Positions 9,092 to 18,320 are shown, counted from the stretch's first letter. The stretch is 64,000 bases of DNA from Salibacter halophilus (GCF_008806325.1 NZ_WACR01000002.1:1-64000), one strand, 5' to 3'. The notes: a model not told the origin generated them from the sequence alone. Numbers and translations: made by a program.

Positions 9092-9093
9092 TT

Positions 9094-9783
9094 CTAAAAC
9101 TTTAATCGAATACTGGCATTCATTCCGCCCATCCTGTTTGGTGAAAGTCCTACTCCATCGAGAACAAAACTCTTATCATCTTTTAATTCAGGAATTTCAA
9201 CCTGCCTTGCCTTGATGAGCTTCCAGGTGCAGTAAGTTAAACTACCAGCAATTAACCCGTACATCGTATATTGAGCTATTCTGCTGTTTTGCAAGCGACT
9301 TTCATCTTCATCTCTATCTTCGGTACTATATCCTTCAATATTTAGCTCAACAGCTTGACTGGAACGAACATATTCCAAATTACGATCTCCTATTTCATTG
9401 TAGTTAATAGCTGCTGCAATACCCAAAACAATAGCTGATGTAGCTCCAATGAAAGCGTGACCGTGTAACCTTCCTTTTTCGTATTGCGCTTTTCTTAAAG
9501 CTTTCAATTGTGTAGATGGCTTCAAATCTATTTTGATAATCACCTTTCCAGTCATATACGTAAATGCCGTGTCATATACCTCATAATTTGGCGACCAAAC
9601 TTGAATTTGGTGGTAACCAGGCTTGATCAAAAATGAGTAACCGGGCTTTTGTAGCTCACCGTCTATCTTTACTCTGTACTGATCGCTGGGAATAGCAAAT
9701 ATACCGAGGTTCCAGTCTTTACGCTGGCCGTAACTCAGTGTGGAAATCAGTATAAAAACTAATAATAAATACTTTTTCATCAA
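9094..9783 (-). CDS. PEGA-like domain envelope protein with two membrane helices
   Basis: A 229-residue protein. The signal peptide ends LSYGQ at about residue 20. Residues 33-75 resemble a PEGA domain (VKIDGELQKPGYSFLIKPGYHQIQVW), which usually lies on the outer side of a membrane or binds cell-wall components. Two hydrophobic stretches follow, near residues 112-128 (IGATSAIVLGIAAAI) and 172-190. The C-terminal end, GGMNASIRLKF, finishes in an aromatic like an outer-membrane strand. It lies two bases from recF and two from the lipoprotein gene, so it is in the recF operon. No function can be named. Confidence 0.72.
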   Translation of the reverse strand: MMKKYLLLVFILISTLSYGQRKDWNLGIFAIPSDQYRVKIDGELQKPGYSFLIKPGYHQIQVWSPNYEVYDTAFTYMTGKVIIKIDLKPSTQLKALRKAQYEKGRLHGHAFIGATSAIVLGIAAAINYNEIGDRNLEYVRSSQAVELNIEGYSTEDRDEDESRLQNSRIAQYTMYGLIAGSLTYCTWKLIKARQVEIPELKDDKSFVLDGVGLSPNRMGGMNASIRLKF

Positions 9784-9785
9784 TC

Positions 9786-10898
9786 TTATTTTTCTGTAAT
9801 GAGCTTCGTCTCATTAGGCTGTACTTCAAAAATACGCAAGGCAGTGTCTATGTCTTCAAATAACTCCTGAATTCTAGTTTTGTTGGCATCTGTTACGAAA
9901 ACCTGCCCAAAATGATGTTCACTAACTAACGACATGAGTGCCTTAACTCTATTTTTGTCGAGTTTATCAAAAATATCGTCAAGAAGCAAGAGCGGTTTGA
10001 TGCCTTTCTTCATTTTCATGAAATCAAACTGGGCCAACTTCAATGCAATAAGGAAAGACTTTTGCTGTCCCTGAGACCCGAATTTCTTCAATGGATGTCC
10101 TTTGATTTCAAACTTGAGGTCATCCTTGTGTACGCCTACTGTTGTATACTGAGCACGAGCATCTTTCGGTTCTGACTGTTGCAGTAAATCTTCAAAAGAA
10201 GCCTCGTGTAATCTCGATTTATACACGAGCGAAACCTCTTCACTTTCATTGCCTATTAAATTATAGTACTGCTGAAAAATGGGAATGAATTCATCTAAAA
10301 ACTCCCTTCGAGCTTCGTAAATGGGCTGGCCATACTGAAGTAATTGCATGTTCCAAACTTCTACTGATGAAGCATCCCATCGTTGTTCCTCTCCCATCTT
10401 CTTGAGAAGAGCATTTCGCTGACTTACAGCTTTGTTGTATTTGAGTAAGTTATCGAGATAAGACGAATTGAATTGCGAAATAACACCGTCAACAAACTTT
10501 CTCCTCACTTCACTTCCATCGTAAACGAGCTCCGTATCAGCCGGTGAAACCATAACCAGGGGCAAAAAGCCGATGTGATCTGAAAAGCGGTCGTAATTTT
10601 TCTTGTTGCGCTTAAACTGTTTTTTATCACCTTTCTTGAACCCGCAATAAATTTTCTCGTCCTTCTCATTACGATCAAATGTACCTTCGATTACGAAAAA
10701 TCCTTCATCGTATTGAATGTTTTGAGAATCAATAGGGTTGAAAAAACTCTTGCAAAATGCTAAATAATAAATTGAGTCTAATAGATTTGTTTTACCAACT
10801 CCATTGTTGCCAACAAAGCAATTTATGCCGTCTACAAACTCTAAATCGGCCTGGTCACGGTTTTTAAAATGAACTAAATGAAGGTTTTTTAAATGCAT
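9786..10898 (-). CDS. recF: DNA replication and repair protein RecF
   Basis: A 370-residue SMC-like ATPase that binds gapped DNA and helps load RecA in the RecFOR pathway. The start is ATG 10898 (MHLKNLHLVHFKN); an in-frame TTG eighteen bases upstream is less likely. Walker A is GNNGVGKTN at residues 30-38. The ABC signature region is KKFGSQGQQKSFLIALKLAQ and Walker B is KPLLLLDDIFDKLD. The length is normal. It is the first gene of a minus-strand unit with a PEGA protein, a lipoprotein and DUF721. The gap to the divergent TPR gene (10899-11020) must hold promoters for both directions. Confidence 0.97.
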   Translation of the reverse strand: MHLKNLHLVHFKNRDQADLEFVDGINCFVGNNGVGKTNLLDSIYYLAFCKSFFNPIDSQNIQYDEGFFVIEGTFDRNEKDEKIYCGFKKGDKKQFKRNKKNYDRFSDHIGFLPLVMVSPADTELVYDGSEVRRKFVDGVISQFNSSYLDNLLKYNKAVSQRNALLKKMGEEQRWDASSVEVWNMQLLQYGQPIYEARREFLDEFIPIFQQYYNLIGNESEEVSLVYKSRLHEASFEDLLQQSEPKDARAQYTTVGVHKDDLKFEIKGHPLKKFGSQGQQKSFLIALKLAQFDFMKMKKGIKPLLLLDDIFDKLDKNRVKALMSLVSEHHFGQVFVTDANKTRIQELFEDIDTALRIFEVQPNETKLITEK

Positions 10899-10989
10899 GG
10901 AAATCCCGCTAAGCAAGAGTTAACAATGATATTTTTATAACTCGTGCAAATTACGTCATTCATTACCAAAACCAAAAACGATAAAAAAC

Positions 10990-10997
10990 TATATTTG
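10990..10997 (+). promoter_or_regulatory. -7 promoter element for the TPR-ribH unit
   Basis: TATATTTG is an exact match to the Bacteroidota -7 consensus TAnnTTTG, 23 bases before the ATG at 11021. I see no TTTG at the expected -33 spacing, so only half of the promoter is clear. Confidence 0.5.
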
Positions 10998-11020
10998 CAC
11001 GCATTAAAACACGCCTTAAC

Positions 11021-11716
11021 ATGTCTAACAAAAAGAAACAAAGCGAAGAGGAAATTCTTGATGTAGGAGAAGTTTACTCTAAAACTGAACACTTTTTTGA
11101 AAACAACAAGCAAACTATAACCTTTGGTTTAACTGCTGTTTTAATAATTGTGGCAGGTATTGTATACTACTTTAATTTTTACATGCCACCGCTTCAAAAA
11201 GAAGCTGAGTCTGAAATGTTTTACGCACAACAACACTTTGCTCGTGACTCATTCCGCCTGGCTATGTACGGAGATAATGAAGGCCATCTCGGTTTCGAAC
11301 AGGTTGCAACTGATTACAGCTCAACTAATGCCGGGAATGTAGCTAATTATTACATGGGTATTTCACTGCTCAGAACCGGTGATTATGAAGGTGCTGTTGC
11401 TTACCTCGATCGCTATGAAGCAAATGATGAAATCACACCTTCTCTTAAACTAGGAGCTATAGGTGATGCATACAGTGAGTTAGGCGAATACGAAAAAGCA
11501 CTCGGTTACTACGAGGATGCTGCAAATGCTGAAAGCAACTCTTTCACTACTCCAATCTATCTCAAAAAAGCAGGAATTGCAGCTGAAAAGCTCAACAAAT
11601 ACGGTGACGCACGTGAGTTTTACGAATCTATCAAGAACGACTATCCTAACTCTCAGGAAGGTCGCGGAATAGAAAAATTCATTCAGCGTGCTAAACTCAT
11701 GCAGGAGAAAGCATAA
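11021..11716 (+). CDS. Membrane-anchored tetratricopeptide protein
   Basis: A 231-residue protein with a charged N-terminal segment, one membrane helix at about residues 34-52 (FGLTAVLIIVAGIVYYF) and TPR-type helices after it. The clearest TPR is LGAIGDAYSELGEYEKALGYYEDAA, around residue 150-175, with further repeats on both sides. The layout resembles YfgM-like proteins, which place TPRs in the periplasm. The ATG follows an exact -7 element. Its stop is two bases before ribH, so they are co-transcribed. TPRs bind proteins, but the partner is not visible. Confidence 0.8.
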   Translation: MSNKKKQSEEEILDVGEVYSKTEHFFENNKQTITFGLTAVLIIVAGIVYYFNFYMPPLQKEAESEMFYAQQHFARDSFRLAMYGDNEGHLGFEQVATDYSSTNAGNVANYYMGISLLRTGDYEGAVAYLDRYEANDEITPSLKLGAIGDAYSELGEYEKALGYYEDAANAESNSFTTPIYLKKAGIAAEKLNKYGDAREFYESIKNDYPNSQEGRGIEKFIQRAKLMQEKA

Positions 11717-11718
11717 TC

Positions 11719-12222
11719 ATGGCTACTGAAAACAAAAATCTTTCACAACACGACCTGAATGATCTTCCAGATTGTTCAGGTCTTCGTGTTGGAGTTGTTT
11801 TTAGTGAATGGAATGATGAAATCACTCATGCTCTCAGGGACGGAGCAATTGAAGTCCTAAAATCTCAAAATCTTTCAGATCACAATATTGTTGTGAAAAG
11901 CGTACCCGGTAGTTTTGAACTACCACTCGGTGCACAGTTTTTATGTGAGCACGATACGGTTGATGCTGTCGTATGTGTAGGTAGTGTTATTCGTGGTGAA
12001 ACAAGCCACTTCGAATACGTTTGCCAGGGAGTTGCTCACGGCATAAAAGATGTGAGCCTGAAATACAACAAACCCGTCATTTTTGGGGTTCTGACCGATG
12101 ATAACATTGAACAATCAAGAGCCAGAGCCGGAGGAAAACACGGTAATAAGGGGATTGAAGCTGCAGTAGCTGCACTCAAAATGGTTGCTCTTCAAATGGA
12201 CCTCTCTCAATCAAATTATTGA
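11719..12222 (+). CDS. ribH: 6,7-dimethyl-8-ribityllumazine synthase
   Basis: A 167-residue cytoplasmic enzyme that makes the lumazine precursor of riboflavin from 5-amino-6-ribitylaminouracil and 3,4-dihydroxy-2-butanone 4-phosphate. Family motifs appear in order: VVFSEWNDEIT near residue 27, VPGSFELPLGAQ near 62, GSVIRGETSHFEYV near 88 with catalytic histidine H97, and PVIFGVLTDDNIEQSRARAGG. The N-terminal twenty residues are an extension typical of Bacteroidota versions. It is co-transcribed with the TPR gene. The sequence for VLT in the GVLTDDN motif carries a copy of the dispersed GGTCAGADCC motif (12087-12096), a conserved place adapted to it. Confidence 0.97.
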   Translation: MATENKNLSQHDLNDLPDCSGLRVGVVFSEWNDEITHALRDGAIEVLKSQNLSDHNIVVKSVPGSFELPLGAQFLCEHDTVDAVVCVGSVIRGETSHFEYVCQGVAHGIKDVSLKYNKPVIFGVLTDDNIEQSRARAGGKHGNKGIEAAVAALKMVALQMDLSQSNY

Positions 12223-12306
12223 TTCTTTAACTTTTTGATACGCGATTATCGAGCAGGTAATTGGAATTGTTTTCGTAAAATTGAACACAATTCACAATAT
12301 GTGTCA

Positions 12307-12954
12307 ATGACCTCTAATCTGTTAAAATACATTTTTCTTTTCCAAGCCTTCATTTGTGCATCATTATGGTGTACCAATTTGATGGCTCAAAAACAGGATT
12401 TTGGCGTTAAAGCAGGAGTCATTACTTCAACAGTCAAAGGACAGGGAGCTGGAAGCATAAAACCGGGGGTACAAATTGGTGCTTATAAAACATTTGGCAG
12501 CAACGAACGGCTATACATTCAACTTGAAGGTTTGCTTACACAAAAAGGTTCCTGGAATTGGAACAGTAGCAATAAAAGCAATATCAATCTTTATTACCTC
12601 GATGTTCCTATTATGTTCAACATTGTGCTGAGTGAACGATTCAATGCTAATATCGGTTTTCAGCCGAGTTTGTTTATTGGCGGAAATCACCAGTATACTG
12701 TTGATGGTGAGTCGCAGTCTCAGGGACTTAGAAATGATGTACCCGCCATGGATTATTCCACTCTATTTGGTTTAGAATACGAATACAGTGAAAACTTTGT
12801 GTTTGGGATTCGATACAATCACAGTTTTGTCCCACTACAATCTTACGAAAATGACTTTGCTGATAACAATACGCTCCCAGTTTCTATGGTAGCTCAATTC
12901 TATGCTAAAATGCCTTTGAATAAAGTCATTTCTTACATTAAGAAATTAGATTAA
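12307..12954 (+). CDS. PorT-like outer-membrane beta-barrel protein
   Basis: Starting at ATG 12307 (MTSNLLKYIF) gives 215 residues with a signal peptide ending NLMAQ. A longer version from 12235 would put about 24 polar residues before the signal sequence and is unlikely. The mature part alternates short amphipathic strands and turns: DFGVKAGVITSTVKG, IQLEGLLTQKGSWNW, YYLDVPIMFNIVLSERFNANIGFQ. This is the pattern of the outer-membrane beta-barrel family PF13568, which contains PorT. It may be a porin-like barrel or a T9SS accessory factor; nothing here decides. Its stop overlaps the convergent MORN gene. Confidence 0.75.
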   Translation: MTSNLLKYIFLFQAFICASLWCTNLMAQKQDFGVKAGVITSTVKGQGAGSIKPGVQIGAYKTFGSNERLYIQLEGLLTQKGSWNWNSSNKSNINLYYLDVPIMFNIVLSERFNANIGFQPSLFIGGNHQYTVDGESQSQGLRNDVPAMDYSTLFGLEYEYSENFVFGIRYNHSFVPLQSYENDFADNNTLPVSMVAQFYAKMPLNKVISYIKKLD

Positions 12955-13835
12955 TCCTGCTTGTCAGCTTCTTTAACGAACTCATCATCCTTCCAAATTC
13001 CTTTGAACTTCACAACACCATTTTTATCGTACAGGATACCGTAGCCATTTCGCTTGTCGTTTTTCCAGCTACCTTCATATTTCTCACCAGTATTCCAGTA
13101 ATATGTCCCCTTCCCTTCTCTTTTATCCTTCACATAATCACCAACATATTTGTGGCCATCAGCCCATTTATAAGTGCCTTCACCGTGCTTCATGTTGTTT
13201 TTCCACTCCCCGTCATAAACACTGTTTGAACTGTAGTGGCCCATACCATCTCCATTAGCTTTGCCAAACTTAAGCTCACCAAAGTACGATATGCGAGTAC
13301 CATTAGCATTGTAAAAGCTTAGGCGTCCGATTTCAGGCTGATCCTTCAATTTGGATTTTGTTTGATTCAATTGCTTTTCAAGAGCACTCAACTGACCTCG
13401 ATAATAACCTGAAATAGAATCTAGTTTGTCTTCGTTCTTTTCGTTGATCACCTTTTCACGTTTTTCCATTTCGCGTTCCATACTGGCAATTTGAGAGCTA
13501 GTCATAGATTGAGTACTGTCAAGTGCCGATTTCAAATTTTGAACGCGCTTCATGCGTAATCTTCTTTCCATTATGAAAGAGTTATTGGAAATGGAATCTT
13601 CAATATAAGAGTAAATCGTCATAGCAGAGTCGTAATCTCCAGTGATAAAAAGGTTATCAGCTTTCGATTTACGCTCCAGTAAGTGATTGTTTTGTTTTAT
13701 TTCGGTCAGATCCTGGCGTAAAGTCGTGAGGTCCTTTTTGAATTTTTGATTCCTGATCAATACAAAAACGAGTGCGCCAACTATTAAAATGATAACCAGA
13801 GTTGCGATTATGTATTTATGTTTTTTGCTGAGCAT
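12951..13835 (-). CDS. Membrane-anchored coiled-coil protein with MORN repeats
   Basis: A 294-residue protein. Residues 8-28 form a membrane helix (YIIATLVIILIVGALVFVLI). About residues 33-180 are a long coiled coil rich in K, E, Q and L, including KQNNHLLERKSKADN and LSALEKQLNQTKSKLKD. About residues 185-285 hold MORN repeats: GDGMGHYSSNSVYDGEWKNN, GEGTYKWADGHKYVGDY, GKGTYYWNTGEKYEGSWKND and GYGILYDKNG. MORN repeats usually act as protein or lipid binding surfaces. It is the last gene of the 16619-12951 unit and begins seven bases after the DUF2490 gene. Function unknown. Confidence 0.82.
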   Translation of the reverse strand: MLSKKHKYIIATLVIILIVGALVFVLIRNQKFKKDLTTLRQDLTEIKQNNHLLERKSKADNLFITGDYDSAMTIYSYIEDSISNNSFIMERRLRMKRVQNLKSALDSTQSMTSSQIASMEREMEKREKVINEKNEDKLDSISGYYRGQLSALEKQLNQTKSKLKDQPEIGRLSFYNANGTRISYFGELKFGKANGDGMGHYSSNSVYDGEWKNNMKHGEGTYKWADGHKYVGDYVKDKREGKGTYYWNTGEKYEGSWKNDKRNGYGILYDKNGVVKFKGIWKDDEFVKEADKQD

Positions 13836-13842
13836 ATAGCTT

Positions 13843-14664
13843 TTAGTCTGATAGTTTAATTGAAGGAATTTTCTCTTCTTCTTTTCTGAAGTCGAGTGAA
13901 ATATACGCGCTTACTCGAAATACCCACCTTCTTCTGTAATGAGTAGGATCATTCAGGTTCTGACCAGTAGTGTACATCATACCAACTGAAGATGAAACCC
14001 TCGGACTCGCAATATACCCAACGTTTGTATAAAATCGAATATCCTCTATGAAGCTTCCCACTACAGACTTGCCTGTTTGTGCAATAGTCTCGATACTGGG
14101 CGATAAATAGATAGTGCCGGGCTTCAACTGTTTGTTGTTGAGCGGAATTTTCATGTAAAAATTGTAACGCCATCGGTTCCTGAATTGCCAATCAGTATCA
14201 CCAACCTCGAAGCCTCTAGTCCAGCGGTGTTCTATTCTAAAGCGGTGATAAACCATGAATCGTGAAAAGGGAATTGCAAATAGGTACTGATGCCAAATTC
14301 TGGGTTCTATAATAAGGTACTCATAATCGGTATTGCCGGGCTCTGGTGTGAAATCTAACCGCAGTACACCACCTGCAGTGATGTTGAATCTATTTGAAAA
14401 AACATAATTCAAGCCATGACGGTTGTAAATTTTTGACATCCGGTCGACAAAAGGAGTGTTTGAGGCTTCCCCTGCTCTTCTGTAATGCATCTCTGCGGCC
14501 CAATACAGCTTATCTGTCAACTGAAACTTATTGTATGAACTGAGCCAGGTATTGTATCCCATTTCACCAAAGCTGGGCTCTAGTTCTTGTTCCTGGGAAA
14601 ATCCTGTAGAGCTAATCAACAGAATCAGAACCGAGTGAATTACTATTTTTAAATGATTGATCAT
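13843..14664 (-). CDS. DUF2490-type outer-membrane barrel protein
   Basis: A 273-residue protein with a signal peptide ending SSTGFSQ at about residue 23. The mature part is made of alternating strands typical of DUF2490: NTWLSSYNKFQLTDKLYWAAEMHYRR, FNITAGGVLRLDFTPEP, FMVYHRFRIEHRW and WRYNFYMKIPL. It ends in a strand, VFRVSAYISLDF, followed by a charged tail. It overlaps the upstream gene by one base (TAATG), so translation is coupled. The family is predicted to sit in the outer membrane; its cargo is unknown. It carries one dispersed-motif copy at 13956, encoding GQN. Confidence 0.78.
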   Translation of the reverse strand: MINHLKIVIHSVLILLISSTGFSQEQELEPSFGEMGYNTWLSSYNKFQLTDKLYWAAEMHYRRAGEASNTPFVDRMSKIYNRHGLNYVFSNRFNITAGGVLRLDFTPEPGNTDYEYLIIEPRIWHQYLFAIPFSRFMVYHRFRIEHRWTRGFEVGDTDWQFRNRWRYNFYMKIPLNNKQLKPGTIYLSPSIETIAQTGKSVVGSFIEDIRFYTNVGYIASPRVSSSVGMMYTTGQNLNDPTHYRRRWVFRVSAYISLDFRKEEEKIPSIKLSD

Positions 14665-16619
14665 TAAAATGTTAGTTCCAAATTCAAAACTTCAGCAGCT
14701 TCACTTGCACTCTCAGTCCGTTTTACTTTTCGCTCTGCTCTGTTCGTGTTTTCATCTTTTAAAAAGTTCATCATACCTTCAAATAGAACTGAAAAATTTT
14801 GGCTGTAAGCACTAATGTTTTCACAACTCAATCGATTTAGGTTCTGAAAAATACCCGGCAACAAAACGTTGCTAAACGAATTGTAAATAGAGGGCTTTGC
14901 CTTTTCTTCCATATTCGTATAGGTATACGGGTTAAAGACTTCTCTGGTATAAGCTTCATTGATTTTATAAATATTTTCGGTTGACTGATGAACCGTATAG
15001 ATCAAATCTTCAGCTTTTTCATAGCAGGAAAGCAAGTTCTTCGCCCTTTCCATTTTTTCATTTTCTGTGTTAAGTCCCGAGTAAGCTTTCAGAGAACTAT
15101 CAGCAAATTGTGCAATAGCCCTATTGACATCAATTTTTGCAAAAGAATTGTACTCTGCCGTGATCAGCGAATCGTTTAAATACTTTACAGAATCGTACTT
15201 TTCAATCAATTTCGATTCAATATCAACCAGTTGCTTTTGGCGTTTATATTTACTGACAAATTGCTCTACATCTGATTGAATCAATTCCAAATCTTCAAGA
15301 ATATTTTTAGAATAGCGTTCGAGCTTTTGCAATTCACTTAGCTCTGTATTTTCCAGATAATCGTAATTAGCTTTGAGCGGATAGTCATTTGAACTTGAGT
15401 CGTTGTTTAATTTGATGACCTCTTGTAGATCAAATTTAAATTCGATTACCTCATTTCTATCCAGGTATGGCAAATAGTTGTTGAGATAAAGTTCGATAAA
15501 GTCCTTTTGCTGTGAATAAAAACCTTCTCTAATCTTTTTAAGAACTGCTTCGTAACGGGCGATTTCCTCATCTGATATACTGGCAATATTCACTTGAGGA
15601 TCATCCAAAATAGAGTTGATAATATCTCTTGTTTTCTCGTGATCTTTGATGATAGAATTTAAACTCGTTTCCTCAGAATCAGTGTAAGGAAACCTGTAAA
15701 TCTTCGATTTCATCTCTGGAAAAAGTGTCTCTTTTCGCAAAGGATGAAGGATGTCATCTATTTTATTGTACTGATCTAGAAAATCAAAATACAGCTCATT
15801 GAGGTCTTCTGCCTGAGTGAAACCTTCAATAAGAGCAGGTTGACGAATGGCGATTTTGAGTTTGAGAATTTCAAGAAAAGCACGGTCTAATTCTTTTGTT
15901 TCTTCAATCGAGTTCTTGCCCACTGTATCCATCAACGAAATTTCAAGATCATTTTCATCTCCGCGCTTTATCTCAACTTTAGACAGGTGTTTGTTCTTAA
16001 ACACCCAACTTTTTTTAATCTTCTCTCCATTACTGGTTGAATAAAACTTCCAAACTCCTTCAGCTACACAAGCAGAATCAAGTTTTCCTGTTAGAGAATT
16101 ACCTTGTTGATCAAAACTGAAATTACTGATAAGATTATCAACGTAAGATACACTTCCATAAAGCGTTGTATCAAATATTTCAGAGTTTCTTATTTTCCAA
16201 TCAAAAAACTGCCAGTTGCCCGTCAACTCACCCTCATCAAATTGCAATTCAGCATGAAACTCATTCCCGTTAACTGTATATGAAAAAGAGTAATCATCGT
16301 AGACGCCATCGCCTTCCGGTTCAAAGGTTCCGGTTTTAATCTCCCACTTTGAATCCAGTTCGTTTTCTATGAATTCACCATTTAAAGAAGTGTATTCAAA
16401 CTCATCATTGCTACTTTCAAACTGATGAAAAGCTTCAAATTCACCATCCAGCAAAGTGTCTCCATCATTCTCAAAGTAATTGAACTTCACATTGTAATTC
16501 TTACCGCCAAAGCGGTATTCACCATCATAGATAGAACGGCTCTGACTATAAGCTATACTTGCACTGAAAACAGTTACAATAGATGTAAGCAAGAAAATGA
16601 TAGTCGACCTTGTCATCAT
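14664..16619 (-). CDS. Secreted coiled-coil protein with MORN-like N-terminal half
   Basis: A 651-residue protein I do not recognise as a whole. The signal peptide ends SIAYSQ near residue 26. The first 220 residues contain weakly repeated phrases of MORN character: YDGEYRFGGKNYNV, LDGEFEAFHQF, LTGNWQFFDW, LTGKLDSACVAEGVWKFYS. From about residue 235 to the end it is mostly helical and charged, with coiled-coil-like segments such as ELQKLERYSKNILEDLELIQSDVEQ. There is no T9SS sorting domain at the end (AAEVLNLELTF). It heads a three-gene unit with a barrel protein and a MORN protein. The second methionine may be the real start. Confidence 0.7.
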   Translation of the reverse strand: MMTRSTIIFLLTSIVTVFSASIAYSQSRSIYDGEYRFGGKNYNVKFNYFENDGDTLLDGEFEAFHQFESSNDEFEYTSLNGEFIENELDSKWEIKTGTFEPEGDGVYDDYSFSYTVNGNEFHAELQFDEGELTGNWQFFDWKIRNSEIFDTTLYGSVSYVDNLISNFSFDQQGNSLTGKLDSACVAEGVWKFYSTSNGEKIKKSWVFKNKHLSKVEIKRGDENDLEISLMDTVGKNSIEETKELDRAFLEILKLKIAIRQPALIEGFTQAEDLNELYFDFLDQYNKIDDILHPLRKETLFPEMKSKIYRFPYTDSEETSLNSIIKDHEKTRDIINSILDDPQVNIASISDEEIARYEAVLKKIREGFYSQQKDFIELYLNNYLPYLDRNEVIEFKFDLQEVIKLNNDSSSNDYPLKANYDYLENTELSELQKLERYSKNILEDLELIQSDVEQFVSKYKRQKQLVDIESKLIEKYDSVKYLNDSLITAEYNSFAKIDVNRAIAQFADSSLKAYSGLNTENEKMERAKNLLSCYEKAEDLIYTVHQSTENIYKINEAYTREVFNPYTYTNMEEKAKPSIYNSFSNVLLPGIFQNLNRLSCENISAYSQNFSVLFEGMMNFLKDENTNRAERKVKRTESASEAAEVLNLELTF

Positions 16620-16737
16620 TCAATTATGGTAATATTTTTCATTAAAAAGGCTACAAGATACTTGAAAATTTTACCCTATAGCACAAATTAACAAGACCTA
16701 AATTTAATCTTTCAAAAAGTGAATTGAAAAGAAAATT

Positions 16738-17127
16738 CTATTTCAAAATTTTACCGATATCAGGCTTAAAATACTGATCGCTTTTTAGGACTTTTCCATC
16801 TTCACGGTAAATCGGTTTGCCGTTTTTGTCGAGCTTGCTCATGTTGCTGCTCTGTATCTCTTTAAAAACATCTTCAATCACATCCTGCATTCCGTGAGAC
16901 AAAATCGTACCGCATAAAATATAGAGCATATCACCTAGCGCATCAGCCACTTCAACCATGTCGCCTTCCTGAGCAGCTTCAAGATACTCCTCATTCTCTT
17001 CACGCATCAATTTATAGCGTAACAATGCCGTCTTTTCCGATATATCAACCGTTGGTTTCTCCTTGTTTTCAATACCAAATGCATCGTGAAACTGGCGAAC
17101 CAAATCAATCGTTTCCTGTAATTTCAT
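16738..17127 (-). CDS. MazG-like nucleoside triphosphate pyrophosphohydrolase
   Basis: A 129-residue protein from ATG 17127 (MKLQETIDLVRQFHDAFG); the in-frame TTG at 17172 would add an unlikely hydrophobic leader. It has the all-alpha NTP pyrophosphatase pattern: MREENEEYLEA gives the E-x-x-E pair and VEVADALGDMLYILCG gives the E-x-x-D pair that bind magnesium. The family (PF01503, MazG/PRA-PH-like) hydrolyses nucleoside triphosphates or related phosphates to the monophosphate and pyrophosphate. The later tail, SKLDKNGKPIYREDGKVLKSDQYFKPDI, matches versions often annotated as house-cleaning enzymes. The substrate is not determined. It lies alone, divergent from moxR. Confidence 0.85.
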   Translation of the reverse strand: MKLQETIDLVRQFHDAFGIENKEKPTVDISEKTALLRYKLMREENEEYLEAAQEGDMVEVADALGDMLYILCGTILSHGMQDVIEDVFKEIQSSNMSKLDKNGKPIYREDGKVLKSDQYFKPDIGKILK

Positions 17128-17273
17128 ATCAATGAATTTTGCGGCTAAGATAGCAAATGAGTTAACAACCAAAGGTTAACAATATTTAACAGCCACACGT
17201 GCCGTCACAGGCGTATTTCAACCAAATTTGTATTCGGTCAAAAACGGTTGAATTTACAATCAAAAAATACATC

Positions 17274-18320
17274 ATGGAAAATTACTCACAGTCAGAACCG
17301 AAAGCCGAATCTGTCTCCACAACAGGCAGCACTTCTGATATTCGGGCTCTGAATGAAATGATCGAGAAGGAGAGTTCGTTCATCGAACTCGTGCGGATGG
17401 AAATGAAAAAGGTCATCGTGGGACAAGCCTACATGGCTGATCGATTATTAATCGCACTTCTGGCTGATGGTCACATCTTGCTTGAAGGTGTTCCCGGGCT
17501 TGCAAAAACACTTGCCATCAACACGCTTTCAAAAACAGTTCACGCAGATTTTAGCCGCATCCAATTCACACCAGATCTCCTACCGGCCGATCTCGTGGGA
17601 ACCACAATATACAACGCCAAAACGGGTGAGTTTTCCAATAAAAAAGGACCTATTTTCGCCAACTTCGTTCTCGCTGATGAGATCAACCGGGCTCCTGCAA
17701 AAGTGCAAAGTGCATTGCTCGAAGCTATGCAGGAACGACAAATTACGATTGGCGAACAAACATTCAAATTACCTAAGCCATTCATGGTAATGGCAACTCA
17801 AAACCCGGTTGAGCAAGAAGGTACTTACCCTTTACCTGAAGCACAGGTAGACCGTTTCATGCTCAAGGTTGTACTCGACTATCCATCTCGCGAAGACGAA
17901 CGCGACATCATCAAAATGAATGTCAATAAGGGAAGTTTCCCTGAGCCCAAAGCAGTTTGTACTCCTGAAGATATATTGAATGCTCGTAAAGTTGTTCGCC
18001 AGGTTTACATGGATGAAAAGATCGAGCAGTACATCGTGGATATCGTTTACGCAACTCGCGAACCCCGCGAATACCGACTTGAAAAATTTGGGCAATTGAT
18101 CAGCTTTGGTGGATCACCACGTGCTTCGATCAGTCTTGCAATGGCTGCAAAGGCTTATGCTTTCATTCAGCGGAGAGGATATGTAATTCCTGAAGATGTG
18201 CGTGCAATTTGTAAAGATGTCTTGCGCCACAGAATTGGCCTCACATACGAAGCAGAAGCAGAAAACATCACAACCGAGGAAATCATCAATGAAATTCTCA
18301 ATACTGTAGAGGTACCGTAG
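17274..18320 (+). CDS. MoxR-family AAA+ ATPase
   Basis: A 348-residue AAA+ chaperone-like ATPase starting at ATG 17274. Walker A is GVPGLAKT at residues 72-79, Walker B is VLADE at 132-136, and a sensor segment follows, MATQNPVEQEGTYPLPEAQVDRF. MoxR proteins act with von Willebrand A (VWA) proteins to mature or insert metal into protein complexes. It heads the Bat operon: nine bases separate its stop from the DUF58 gene, and the VWA genes batA and batB follow. Fused or separate substrates in this species are unknown. An in-frame upstream start at 17199 would run through the probable promoter region, so I rejected it. Confidence 0.95.
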   Translation: MENYSQSEPKAESVSTTGSTSDIRALNEMIEKESSFIELVRMEMKKVIVGQAYMADRLLIALLADGHILLEGVPGLAKTLAINTLSKTVHADFSRIQFTPDLLPADLVGTTIYNAKTGEFSNKKGPIFANFVLADEINRAPAKVQSALLEAMQERQITIGEQTFKLPKPFMVMATQNPVEQEGTYPLPEAQVDRFMLKVVLDYPSREDERDIIKMNVNKGSFPEPKAVCTPEDILNARKVVRQVYMDEKIEQYIVDIVYATREPREYRLEKFGQLISFGGSPRASISLAMAAKAYAFIQRRGYVIPEDVRAICKDVLRHRIGLTYEAEAENITTEEIINEILNTVEVP

